Positions 1 through 8,878 of a stretch of 64,000 bases of DNA are shown piece after piece; the first letter of the stretch is position 1; each line of letters starts with the position of its first letter. The stretch is from Streptomyces marispadix (lineage in GTDB: Bacteria > Actinomycetota > Actinomycetes > Streptomycetales > Streptomycetaceae), in assembly GCF_022524345.1 (NCBI RefSeq), contig NZ_JAKWJU010000002.1:5818001-5882000 (forward strand). Reading direction: 5' to 3'. The notes under the pieces are model-generated. The model had not been told where the DNA came from, did no database searches, and saw only the letters and a program-made list of their open reading frames with translations. Made by a program: the position numbers and the translations under genes.

Positions 1-3000
1 GCCAGAACTCGCCCGTCACATCGCCCTCGTACTTGTAGCCGCCGCCGGGCGTCAGCGCCGCCCAGCCGCCGGGGACGCCGATCAGCGTGGCGCGCGGCGC
101 GGGGGCGACCCGGCCCCCGGTCTGCGCCCCGGCGTCCTCTCCGTCCTCTCCGGGCTCTCCGTGCTGCTCCTCGTCACCGGTGAGGGACCACAGCCGTACC
201 GTGCCGTCCTCGCCGCCGCTGGCGAGCTGCGAGCCGTCCGGGCTGAAGGCGAGCGCATGGACCCGCCCCGTGTGGCCCGTCAGACGCGCGGTCAACTCGC
301 CGCTGTCCGCGTCCCACAGGCGGATCGCACGGTCGTCGCCCGCGGTCGCGAGCAGCGGCAGCCGCGGGTGTGCCGCCGCGGTCCACAGCCGTCCGTGATG
401 CCCGCGCAGGACGTGCCGCTGTCTGCCGCCCTCCCAGATCACGGCCGTACCGTCCCAGGACGCGCTCAGCACCGAGGTGCCGCCGCGGCAGAAGGTGACG
501 GCGTACACGCGGTCGGAGTGGCCCTCGAGTTCGGCGATGAGACGTCCTGTGCGCGGCTCCCACAGCCGTACCAGGCTGTCGTCGCAGCCGGTGGCGAGGA
601 CTTCGTCGTCGTCGCGGAAGGCGATGGAGCGCACCCGGCCCCGGTGCAGCTCCAGGGTCGTGACATGTGCCCCGGTGCTGCGCCACCACAGCCGTACGGT
701 GTCGTCGTCGTTGGCGGTGGCGAGCAGTTCGCCGTCGCCGCTGAACGCCTCGGCCCACGTGTGGTCGGTCTCGACGTCGATCTCGCGCAGATACTCGCCG
801 TCGGCGGCGTTCCACAGGTAGACGTCGCCGTCGTTGCTGGCGGTGCCCAGCACCGGGCCCGCCGGGCTGAAGACCGCGGAGACCAACCGGTCGCCGCGGC
901 CCGCCAGTTCGGCGGTGCGGCGGCCCGTGCGCGCGTCCCACATCCGCACTATGCCGTCGTTGCCGCCGGTGGCCATGCGGGTCCCGTCGGCGCTGAAGGC
1001 GAGCGTGTTGACGCGGCGCCCATGGCCGCGCAGGATGCGCCTGCCCTGGCCCGTACCGGCGTCCCAGATCTGTGCGCCGCCGTCGTTGCCCACGGTCAGA
1101 AGCTGCCGGTCCTGGGGGCGGAAGGCGCAGGCCCATGCCGAGCCCCGGTGCTCGACGGGCTGCTGCGGCAGCAGCGACACCCGCGCCCCTGCGGCGCCGT
1201 CGGAGGAGGCCACCCGCCACATCCGTACGGTGCCGTCGCTGTCGCAGGCGGCGAGCAGCCTGCCCTCGTCGCCGAAGAGCACCTGGTAGACGGCGCCGGT
1301 GCAGCGCTCAAGCGACCCGGCGGCACTGCCGGAACGCGGATCCCACAGCCGCACCTGGCCGTCGGTGTCGCCGCTGACGAGCAGACCGCCGCCGGGATGG
1401 AAGTCGAGGGTGTAGACGGGACCGGAGTGACCGGTGAACTCATGCAGCGCGGCGGGCTCTTCGCCGCTGCCGCCGCCGGTGCCCCTGCCCTCGGTGAGGG
1501 CGCCCGTGTCCCAGACGCGTACCATGCCACGGCCGTCCTCGCCGCGGTCGCCGGTGGCCAGCAGGCTGCCGTCCGGGCTGAACCTCGCGCGGTACACCGC
1601 CCCCCGGTGTGCGCGCAGTTCACGCAGGCAGTGCCCGGTGCGGGTGTCCCAGACCCGCAGGCCCGCCCCGGCGTCCCCCGTGACGAGGGTGTGCCCGTCG
1701 GGGCTGAAGACGGCCGTGTAGACGGGCGCGGTGTGTCCCGGCAGGCGGTGCACGGGCGTGCCGTCGGCCACGTCCCAGAGGGTCACCAGCCCCTCGGCGT
1801 CTCCGGTGGCCAGCAGCCGTCCCGAGGCGTCGAGGGAGACCGGCCACACACCGTCCGGGTGGACCTCGATCCGGTGCAGGCAGCGGCCCGACACCGGGTC
1901 CCACAGCCGTACTTCGCCGTCGGCAGCGCCCGTCGCCAGCACGTTCGCCCGGAACTTCACGGCGTAGACGCGGCCTTCGTGCCCGTGCAGCGTACGGGCT
2001 GCCCTGCCGGTGTCCGCGGCGCAGACCAGCACGCCGCCGTCCTCGCTGCCCACGGCGAGTAGTTCGCCCTCGGGGCTGTAGGAGATGGGCTCGGGCAGCC
2101 GGCTGGTACGCATGTCGAAGCCGTAAGGCACCCCGACCGCCGAGGGACGCAGCCCCGCCTCGACCGGCATGCCCGGCGCGACCGAGGCCGTGGCCAGCTC
2201 GGGCGCCGACTGCTGCGGGCCGTCGGTGACGGCGTCGACGAGAGCGGCCCGATTCCACCTGCTGCCCGCCAGACAGGCGCCGCGAAGATCGGTACGTACG
2301 AGCCGGGCGCGGCGCAGATCGGCGCCCGTGAGGTCCGCTTCGGAGAGGTCGGCCTCGTCGAGCCGTGCACCGACGAGGCGGGCGTCGCGAAGCACCGCAC
2401 CGGAGAGATTGGTGCCCAGCAGCCGGGCGTCGGTCAGGTCGGCACCGCTGAGGTCCACACCGGAGAAGTCACGGGCCGAGAGGTCCTCGCCGATGAGGCG
2501 GGCGCCGCGCAGATCGGCGTCGGCGGGCACCCGCAGCCGGTCGGTGATCCGTACGGCGTTGGCGCGTGCGGCCTCGCTCGTGCCGGGCCCGGGGGCGTTG
2601 AGCATGCCCTGCACCCACGCGGTGCAGCGCGCATGGTCGGCGAGGTCGCAGAAGAACTCCACGGCGAGCTGCGTCAGCGGACGAGCGGAGAGCAATGTGC
2701 TGTCGCCGCGGGCGAGTTGGGCCGCCGCCTCGCGTGCGACGAGCCATTCGACGACGGAGCCGTGGATGAACTGGAACAGCCCGTCCTCCGTGCGTACCAG
2801 GAGGCTGCCCGCGCCGACGGCCTGCGCGCTCTCCAGGTTGGACATGGTGCTGCTGCCCGCGAGTCCGCTGAGGGTGTCCGCGACGGTCTCGGTCAGCTCG
2901 TCGAGTCGCAGCGCGCTGCGCCCGCTCTCCCACAGCCGCTGTGCGAGCGCGGTCACGGCGGCCCACAGATGCTCCGTGCTCAGGCCGGGCGCTGCGCCGG

Positions 3001-5881
3001 GCCCGCCCTGGCCCCGGCGCTCTTCGAATGCGAGCCACGCGCTGAAGACGTCCTCGTAGAGACCGGCGGGGCTCAGGGCGCGCCCGGCACCGGCCACCGC
3101 GCGAAGCTGCTCCGGCGCCAGGTCCGCCACGAAGCTCAGCAGGCGCGGATTGGCGCACAGCTCCAGCAGGTCGGGGATGTTGCGCAGCATGCGGAAGCGT
3201 TCGTCCGCGACGGCCTCGTCGCCGTAGCGGTTGACGAGGTAGTTGCGGATCTGCGCCGGTACGAAGCCCTCCAGGGACAGCACGCGCCGCCGCGGCAGCA
3301 TCCCCACGCGTTCGCCCAGCGCCGTGAGGATCTGCGCCTGCGACTTGAAGTGCTGGGTGCGGCTGCTGACGACGATCTTGGCGTTGTCGACGGACGCGTC
3401 GAGGAGGACCTGGAGGTGGTCGGCGGCACGGTCGTAGCTGACGCGGTTGACGAGTTCGTCGAAGCCGTCGAAGAGCAGCACCACCCGGCCCTGCCCGAGC
3501 ATGTAGCGCAGCGCTCGCAGGTCGATGGTGTCGACGCCGTGCCCGGCCAGATGCGCGGCGACGAGCCCTTCGAGGCTGTGCGCACGGTCGAGCGTGTTGA
3601 GGGGGATGAGCAACGGCGTGAGATGGGGGAGCTGTTCGGGGATGCGCCGGGCCAACTCCCGCAGCGCGAAGGTCTTTCCATGGCCGAAGTCGCCGAGCAG
3701 CAGTATGAAGCGGCCGTGGTCCGCGGCGAGCAGGTCGAGCATGTTCTCCACGAGCCCGTCGCGTTCCTCGCCGTCGGGGCGTTCGGCGTCGCGGTAGCGC
3801 CCGGGGAGATAGAGCCCGGGAGGGTAGCGCCCGTCGGCGGCGAGCCTGGCGGTCTGCGCCTCGACGTATGCACGGAGGTCGAGCAGGCCCTGGAACTGAA
3901 GGAAGCTGCGCACCCGGATGCCTCGGCGGCTCGCACGCTCCCTCAACTCCCGTTCCGGCGCGGGGCCTTCGTGGACGATCTCCGCCTCGGAACCGGTGTC
4001 GGTGGCGTGCGCCTGCGCGATGAAGCGTTCGACGTCGTCCTCTGTGGGCGTGCCGGGGTGTACGGCGATGCGCTGCTGCCGTACCACCCCCTCCTCGTGC
4101 CAGGTGGCCATGATCTGCGGCATGTCGCCCGGGTCGCGGCGGGGCACGTCACGCAGCCGTACGCCCTCCCGTCGCGCCCGGCACACCTCGCGTACCCGCT
4201 CCACGAGGGAGTCGGCGGGCTCGTCGAGGGGCCGGTTGTCGCTGTCGTCCTCGGACGCGGCAGCGGCGGGCAGCGGCGCGGCCGTCTCCTCGGGCACGGC
4301 GAAGATCCGCTGAGCGGCGCGCCATTCGAGGGGGAACTCCCTCGGTTCGGCGCCTGCCTCGTCCGTCCAGCGTGTGATGCCGCCCGCGCCGACCCGCAGC
4401 AGCTCGCAGCGGGCCGGTGCCGCCGAGCCGAAGAGCGGCAACTCGCCCGCGGGCGTGCTCAGTTCGCCGTACGACGGCTCGGAGGAGGTGGTGCGCGGGC
4501 CTCCCGTGGGGCCGTGCAGCACGAAGTGCAGACGGCGGGCGGTGAGCCTGGCGAAGGTGTCGGCGTCGCGCAGCGGGCCCGGGCCGCCGGGCGCGTCGCC
4601 CGGCCGTTGCCGCCCCTCGGTGAGGGGATGGCGCAGCACGCCGATGCGCAGCCAGCCCTCGTCCTCGTAGGTGCGCAGCGCCTCGGAGAACCATGTGGCC
4701 TGATCGCGGCCGAGGAAGCCGTACTGGTCGTCGGTGCGGTGGCTGAAGGCGATGGAGGAGTTGAACCCGGCGACGACGGTGTGCAGTTCGGGCACGGGGA
4801 AGAGAGTCCAGGGCTGGTCGCTCTCGAAGACCGTGTCCATCCCGTGGTACAGGCCCCTGAACAGGCGTGTGTAGTGGCGCCACTTGGGCCAGTACGGAGG
4901 CTGCGGCGGCACCTCGTCGGCCTCGCAGGTGTGGAAGTAGCCCAGGCAGGCGGCCTGGCTGACGTCCTGCGTGCCCGGTACGACGACCAACCGCTGTGGA
5001 GGCAGGTCGAGTTGGGAGCGCAGCCCGGTGAGGAAGCTCAGGGCCTGGTCGCATTCGCGTGGACTGCCCGAGGCGGTGAGATCGCCGGAGACGACGAGGA
5101 GATCGGGGGCGGGAGCGCCCGCGTCCTTCAGCTCCACCAGGTCGCTCCACATCTCCCGCAGCAGCGACTCCGGTTCACGGCCCCGGCCGAAGTTGGGGCC
5201 CGCCACGTGCAGTACGGACAGGGCCTCCTGCGGCCCGCTTCCGCCGGGCGCCGCCGGATAGTGCGGAGCCCTGGCGGGACGGCGGCGCCCCGGCCAGCCC
5301 GTACGGCCCAACGGGCGCGGCCCGTCGCCCTGTTGGGCCTCCACCGGCACAGGCACCTCATCATGAGGCGTACGCGGCCCCGGCACACCGGAGAGCGCGG
5401 AGCCGCCCGGGTAGCCGGGACGCAGCCCCGGCCGGGCATGGCCCTCGACGGCCTGGCCGACGCGGGTGAGCAGCATGCTGCGTGCCGTCTCCGTGTCGGT
5501 CACGCCCACCAGGTCGACATAGGTGATCGTGGCGAGCAGCCCCTCGATGGGGATGTCCTCCACGCGCACGGTCAGCAACTTCCGCTCCGGGGCCTCCGGT
5601 TCGGCGCGCAGCGCGGCCTGCCACTCCATGCGCCCGTACGTGGAACGCCCGTAGTGGCTGGAGAGCACGGCGATGACGGCCACGGACTCGCTGACGCCCC
5701 GGTCCATGAAGTCGATGAAGTTCGTGCCCGGCACGAAGTCCCACGCCTGGATCACCGTGCGGTAGCCGGCCTCCTCCAGCGTCCAGGCGATCCACGAGGC
5801 CCACTGCTCGTCCGCGGGGGAGTAGCTGATGAAGAAGTCCAAGTCCCGCGTGTGCGCTGCCAGTTCCCCGTTGTCCGTCAT
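1..5881 (-). CDS. TIR - pseudo-metallophosphoesterase - NACHT - pentapeptide - WD40 protein (3' end outside window)
   Basis: The reading frame is open from ATG at 5881 to the window edge (at least 1960 residues). Order: TIR domain at about 15-150 (FFISYSPADEQW; Glu86 in GRMEW sits where the conserved TIR glutamate is expected), closely resembling TIR domains of streptomycete FxSxx-system proteins; a calcineurin-phosphoesterase fold at about 222-465 with most metal ligands replaced; NACHT NTPase with Walker A GDFGHGKT at 730-737 and Walker B LLFDGFDE near 803-810; helical region; pentapeptide repeats at about 1125-1205 (ADLTDARLLG type); about 15 WD40 repeats from about 1255 to 1910, enough for two propellers; then a tail (GGGYKYEGD) that continues off the window. 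This is the layout of a bacterial NLR-like sensor: repeats sense, NACHT oligomerises, TIR may consume NAD. A defence role is inference. No Shine-Dalgarno is visible; TACGAT lies 7 nt upstream, so a leaderless transcript is possible. Confidence 0.9.
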   Translation of the reverse strand, partial: MTDNGELAAHTRDLDFFISYSPADEQWASWIAWTLEEAGYRTVIQAWDFVPGTNFIDFMDRGVSESVAVIAVLSSHYGRSTYGRMEWQAALRAEPEAPERKLLTVRVEDIPIEGLLATITYVDLVGVTDTETARSMLLTRVGQAVEGHARPGLRPGYPGGSALSGVPGPRTPHDEVPVPVEAQQGDGPRPLGRTGWPGRRRPARAPHYPAAPGGSGPQEALSVLHVAGPNFGRGREPESLLREMWSDLVELKDAGAPAPDLLVVSGDLTASGSPRECDQALSFLTGLRSQLDLPPQRLVVVPGTQDVSQAACLGYFHTCEADEVPPQPPYWPKWRHYTRLFRGLYHGMDTVFESDQPWTLFPVPELHTVVAGFNSSIAFSHRTDDQYGFLGRDQATWFSEALRTYEDEGWLRIGVLRHPLTEGRQRPGDAPGGPGPLRDADTFARLTARRLHFVLHGPTGGPRTTSSEPSYGELSTPAGELPLFGSAAPARCELLRVGAGGITRWTDEAGAEPREFPLEWRAAQRIFAVPEETAAPLPAAAASEDDSDNRPLDEPADSLVERVREVCRARREGVRLRDVPRRDPGDMPQIMATWHEEGVVRQQRIAVHPGTPTEDDVERFIAQAHATDTGSEAEIVHEGPAPERELRERASRRGIRVRSFLQFQGLLDLRAYVEAQTARLAADGRYPPGLYLPGRYRDAERPDGEERDGLVENMLDLLAADHGRFILLLGDFGHGKTFALRELARRIPEQLPHLTPLLIPLNTLDRAHSLEGLVAAHLAGHGVDTIDLRALRYMLGQGRVVLLFDGFDELVNRVSYDRAADHLQVLLDASVDNAKIVVSSRTQHFKSQAQILTALGERVGMLPRRRVLSLEGFVPAQIRNYLVNRYGDEAVADERFRMLRNIPDLLELCANPRLLSFVADLAPEQLRAVAGAGRALSPAGLYEDVFSAWLAFEERRGQGGPGAAPGLSTEHLWAAVTALAQRLWESGRSALRLDELTETVADTLSGLAGSSTMSNLESAQAVGAGSLLVRTEDGLFQFIHGSVVEWLVAREAAAQLARGDSTLLSARPLTQLAVEFFCDLADHARCTAWVQGMLNAPGPGTSEAARANAVRITDRLRVPADADLRGARLIGEDLSARDFSGVDLSGADLTDARLLGTNLSGAVLRDARLVGARLDEADLSEADLTGADLRRARLVRTDLRGACLAGSRWNRAALVDAVTDGPQQSAPELATASVAPGMPVEAGLRPSAVGVPYGFDMRTSRLPEPISYSPEGELLAVGSEDGGVLVCAADTGRAARTLHGHEGRVYAVKFRANVLATGAADGEVRLWDPVSGRCLHRIEVHPDGVWPVSLDASGRLLATGDAEGLVTLWDVADGTPVHRLPGHTAPVYTAVFSPDGHTLVTGDAGAGLRVWDTRTGHCLRELRAHRGAVYRARFSPDGSLLATGDRGEDGRGMVRVWDTGALTEGRGTGGGSGEEPAALHEFTGHSGPVYTLDFHPGGGLLVSGDTDGQVRLWDPRSGSAAGSLERCTGAVYQVLFGDEGRLLAACDSDGTVRMWRVASSDGAAGARVSLLPQQPVEHRGSAWACAFRPQDRQLLTVGNDGGAQIWDAGTGQGRRILRGHGRRVNTLAFSADGTRMATGGNDGIVRMWDARTGRRTAELAGRGDRLVSAVFSPAGPVLGTASNDGDVYLWNAADGEYLREIDVETDHTWAEAFSGDGELLATANDDDTVRLWWRSTGAHVTTLELHRGRVRSIAFRDDDEVLATGCDDSLVRLWEPRTGRLIAELEGHSDRVYAVTFCRGGTSVLSASWDGTAVIWEGGRQRHVLRGHHGRLWTAAAHPRLPLLATAGDDRAIRLWDADSGELTARLTGHTGRVHALAFSPDGSQLASGGEDGTVRLWSLTGDEEQHGEPGEDGEDAGAQTGGRVAPAPRATLIGVPGGWAALTPGGGYKYEGDVTGEFW

Positions 5882-5974
5882 GGGGGCATCGTAGGTTCCG
5901 CGGCACAGGACGGGCATCTCGGGTACGACAGGCAGCGACCTGCCCCTCACATCGTGTGTGCGATTCTGTCGGAC

Positions 5975-7162
5975 GTGCGAATCGTGAAGAGTGTGCATCC
6001 GCTGGACTGGCTGGCCGCCGGGCTGCTCGTCTGCGGGCTCCTGCTGGTGGCCACCGGACTGCTGCCCACGGGTCCCGCCGGGGACGCGATGACCCGCATC
6101 GGGCCGCTGCTCGTCTTCCTCGCCACGGCCATCGTCCTCGCCGAACTCACCGGCAGGGCCCAGGTGTTCGACGCCGTCGCCGCATGGGTCGCGCGCACCG
6201 GCAAGGGCAGCTATCCGCTGCTGTTCGGGCTGTGCGTGCTCTTCGCGTCCGTCACCACGATCACGCTCAACCTCGACACCACGGCCGTGCTGCTCACTCC
6301 CGTGATGCTCGCCCTCTCCACCCGTGTGGGCATCGCGGCCGTGCCGCTTGCCATGACGACCGTGTGGCTGGCGAACACCGCGAGCCTGCTGCTGCCCGTC
6401 TCCAACCTGACCAATCTGCTCGCGGCCGACCGTGTCGCGCTGTCGCCCGTCGAGATGGCGGCCACCATGTGGCTGCCCCAACTCGCCTCGATCCTGGTGA
6501 CGATGGCGTGCCTGTGGGGCTTCTACTGGCGGCGCGGGAGGCGCGGCTCGGAGAGCTACATACCCCCGCAGCCGCTGCGCCCAGCCGACCCCGTGGTCTT
6601 CCGGGTTTGCGCGCTCGCGTGCGTGGGGTTCCTGGTGGCGATCCTCGTCGCCGACATGCCGCTGTGGTGGGCTTCCACGGCTGCGGCGCTCGTCGTCGTC
6701 GGAGTGTTCGCGCTCAGGCGGAGATCGGAGCTGCGGCTGTCGCTCATCCCATGGCGGCTGATGATGCTGGTGCCCGGGATGTTCCTCGTCGTGGAGACGG
6801 TCAACGCCAACGGCCTGCACGACGTGCTCACCGCGGCCGTCGGCTCCGACGGCGGACTGCTCGGCATGCTCCGCTCGGCGGGCGTCGGCGCGGGCCTGTC
6901 CAACGTGCTCAACAACCTCCCCGCCTACCTCGCGGGAGAGGCGGCCGTGCCCGTCGAGAACAAGCACCAGCTGCTCGCGCTGCTCATCGGCACCAACGTC
7001 GGCCCGCTGGTGACCCCTTGGGCGTCACTGGCGACCCTGCTGTGGTTCGAGCGCTGCCGCACGCACGGCACGCGCATCCCGCTGCGGCGCTTCATGGCGA
7101 CGGGCCTCGTGCTCGCCGTGACGGCGACGCTGGCGGCGACCGTCCAACTCGCCCTCGTCTGA
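5975..7162 (+). CDS. ArsB/NhaD/SLC13-type permease
   Basis: An integral membrane protein of about 395 residues with about ten hydrophobic segments. It shows features of the ion-transporter superfamily (SLC13, ArsB, NhaD, CitM): TLNLDTTAVLLTPVMLAL, SNLTNLLA and GTNVGPLVTPWASLATLLWF. These segments occur as two related halves, as expected for the inverted-repeat fold. The substrate (dicarboxylate, arsenite or a cation) cannot be read from sequence; no arsR or arsC lies nearby. GTG at 5975 is chosen because coding bias begins there; GTG at 5954 and 5984 are alternatives and none has a convincing ribosome site. It is divergent from the TIR-NACHT gene across 93 bp. The same frame remains open far upstream, but only as antisense to that gene. 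Confidence 0.8.
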   Translation: MRIVKSVHPLDWLAAGLLVCGLLLVATGLLPTGPAGDAMTRIGPLLVFLATAIVLAELTGRAQVFDAVAAWVARTGKGSYPLLFGLCVLFASVTTITLNLDTTAVLLTPVMLALSTRVGIAAVPLAMTTVWLANTASLLLPVSNLTNLLAADRVALSPVEMAATMWLPQLASILVTMACLWGFYWRRGRRGSESYIPPQPLRPADPVVFRVCALACVGFLVAILVADMPLWWASTAAALVVVGVFALRRRSELRLSLIPWRLMMLVPGMFLVVETVNANGLHDVLTAAVGSDGGLLGMLRSAGVGAGLSNVLNNLPAYLAGEAAVPVENKHQLLALLIGTNVGPLVTPWASLATLLWFERCRTHGTRIPLRRFMATGLVLAVTATLAATVQLALV

Positions 7163-7213
7163 CGGCGTTCGGCCGGGGCGTTCCATGCGAGCCCGGCCCG
7201 CGTGCCCGCCGTC

Positions 7214-8203
7214 TCAGGGCGCCGCCGCGGAGACGAGGTCCACCAGATGCGGAAGCGTCTCCCCGCGTGCCGCGACGAAACTGCGCCCCGAGTCCGGCCC
7301 GTCGAAGCCCACTTGGAACGCGCCGCCCGCCAACGTACGGAATTCCACGCCCGCTTCGGCCGCCAGCAGCGCCCCGGCCGGGAAGTCGATGCCCTCCGCC
7401 CGGTAGCCGACGTACCCGTCGATGGTGCCGCTCGCCAGCATCGTCCAGCCCAACAGCGGTGCCCAGAGCTGGAGTACGCGCCGCGAGTGCAGCTCCAGCG
7501 TGCCGCGCAGCGCCAGCGCACGGGCATCGCCGCGGCTCACCGCATGGCCCTGCGTCCACGCCAGTACGGGCCCCGAGCGCGGAAGCCGCCCGCAGGGGCC
7601 CTCCAGTCGCGCCGAACCGCACCACGTGCCCTGCCCGAGGGCGGCGCGCCACGTACGTCCCGTCACCGGCTCGTGCACCACGCCTACGACGGGCGAGCCG
7701 TCCACGCACAGGGCGATCCCGACCGCGTAGGCGGTGAGCCCTATCGCGACGTTGTTGCTGCCGTCCAGCGGGTCGACCAGCCATGTACGGCTGCCCTGCG
7801 CGTCGAGCAGCCCGGCCTCCTCGGAGACGATGCGCTCGTGCGGGAAGTGCGTGCGCAGCCGGTCGAGTACGACCTTCTCCGCCGCCAGATCCAGATCGGT
7901 GACGACGTCGCCGCCGTCGCCCTTGCTGCGTACGGTGTGCGCCTGCCGGAATCCGGCGCGCAGCAGCGCACCGGCCTCCTCGGCGGCCTCGACGGCCACC
8001 TTCTGCTCGTAGGAGTACGAACCGGCGTCCGGGGCGGCGCCTCCGGGCGTGCCGGTGTGCCCGTCGCCGTCCGCGTCGCCGCGTGTGCCGGGCTGCTCGC
8101 CGGTGCTCGACTCGGCCTGTGCGCCTGCTCGTTCGCCGGACCGCCCGCCGGTGGTCTCGCCCGCCCGTTCCGCCCCGCCCGTCTCACTCCGGTCTTCCTG
8201 CAT
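7214..8203 (-). CDS. Inositol monophosphatase family protein with long hydrophilic N-terminus
   Basis: A 329-residue Mg-dependent phosphatase of the IMPase/FBPase-like fold. Visible motifs are the metal-binding EE pair (IVSEEAG, near residue 129), WLVDPLDGSNN (near 145) and the C-terminal GIDFPAGALLAAEAG, which replaces the usual WDxAAG and is slightly divergent. Residues 1-65 are Gly/Glu/Asp/Thr-rich, probably disordered and not part of the fold. The ATG at 8203 overlaps the 3' end of the cupin-like gene by 20 bp, implying translational coupling in an operon with the two genes upstream. The substrate could be an inositol phosphate, histidinol phosphate, PAP or NADP; sequence alone does not decide. 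A second, different IMPase lies at 19185-20003. Confidence 0.85.
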   Translation of the reverse strand: MQEDRSETGGAERAGETTGGRSGERAGAQAESSTGEQPGTRGDADGDGHTGTPGGAAPDAGSYSYEQKVAVEAAEEAGALLRAGFRQAHTVRSKGDGGDVVTDLDLAAEKVVLDRLRTHFPHERIVSEEAGLLDAQGSRTWLVDPLDGSNNVAIGLTAYAVGIALCVDGSPVVGVVHEPVTGRTWRAALGQGTWCGSARLEGPCGRLPRSGPVLAWTQGHAVSRGDARALALRGTLELHSRRVLQLWAPLLGWTMLASGTIDGYVGYRAEGIDFPAGALLAAEAGVEFRTLAGGAFQVGFDGPDSGRSFVAARGETLPHLVDLVSAAAP

Positions 8204-8864
8204 GGACCCTCCTCAGCGCCGCCCGCACGGTCCTTCGGGTGTCTTCTGCCCCGCAGAGCCGCCGCACAGTGCGGTGACCGCCGCCTTCCAGCGGTCCGAG
8301 GAAGAGATCGGTGCGTCCCGGCAGCGTCCTGCCCAGCACCAGGGTGGCGGCGGGCTCGCCCCGCTTGACGACGGTCGAGTGGAACTCTCCCGCCGCCAGC
8401 GTGTACGTCTCACCGCCGCCGCTGGTCTCCTCGGGACCCGGCTCACTGCGTACGAGACGCCGGGTGGGCCGCAGTTCGTCGGTGCCGTCCGGGGTGCTGT
8501 GCACCTCGAAGACACGGTGGGTGGGGCCGGGCGCGGGCGCGGGTGCCGGATCGGCCACCCGCACCGGCACGTTGGAGACGTGCCCGTAGAGAACGTGGCT
8601 GAGCAGTTCCCAACTGTGGGCGTGCACACCGGACTCCGCGGGCCGCCGCCCGGCCGTCGCCGCCCCGTCGAAGAGATGGACGCACACTCCGCGTCCGCCC
8701 TCCCGCACCACGGGCAGACACAGGAATCCCAGCGGATGCAGCACCGCACGCAACTCCCGCTCGCCGGAGGCGATCTCACCGAGTACGCCGGCGACGGCCT
8801 CGCGCGGCGCGGCCGTCGTGGGCCCTCCGCTGCGCAGTGCGTCTTCGAGCTCGTCGTAGTCCAT
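8184..8864 (-). CDS. Cupin-like protein of unknown function
   Basis: About 226 residues with beta-rich character. A histidine-containing segment (VHAHSWELLSHVLYGH) and a later AGEFHSTVV resemble the two histidine motifs of a cupin barrel, so a metal-binding small-molecule enzyme or sensor is plausible, but no named family is recognised. ATG at 8864 is chosen, with GGAGG 17 nt upstream; an in-frame GTG at 8882 overlaps the stop of the preceding gene and is the alternative. Its 3' end overlaps the IMPase start by 20 bp and its 5' end abuts the two-TM protein gene, so the three appear co-translated. Confidence 0.7.
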   Translation of the reverse strand: MDYDELEDALRSGGPTTAAPREAVAGVLGEIASGERELRAVLHPLGFLCLPVVREGGRGVCVHLFDGAATAGRRPAESGVHAHSWELLSHVLYGHVSNVPVRVADPAPAPAPGPTHRVFEVHSTPDGTDELRPTRRLVRSEPGPEETSGGGETYTLAAGEFHSTVVKRGEPAATLVLGRTLPGRTDLFLGPLEGGGHRTVRRLCGAEDTRRTVRAALRRVHAGRPE

Positions 8865-8878
8865 GGCGGCGGCGGGGG

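Noticed and set aside
161..2062. 633-codon plus-strand frame
   Set aside because: Antisense of the WD40 repeats; its Gly/Ala/Val/Arg periodicity mirrors the repeats on the other strand.
2633..5974. Very long open plus-strand frame upstream of the permease
   Set aside because: It is antisense to the TIR-NACHT gene, lacks recognisable domains and exists only because high GC suppresses stops; the permease proper begins near 5975.
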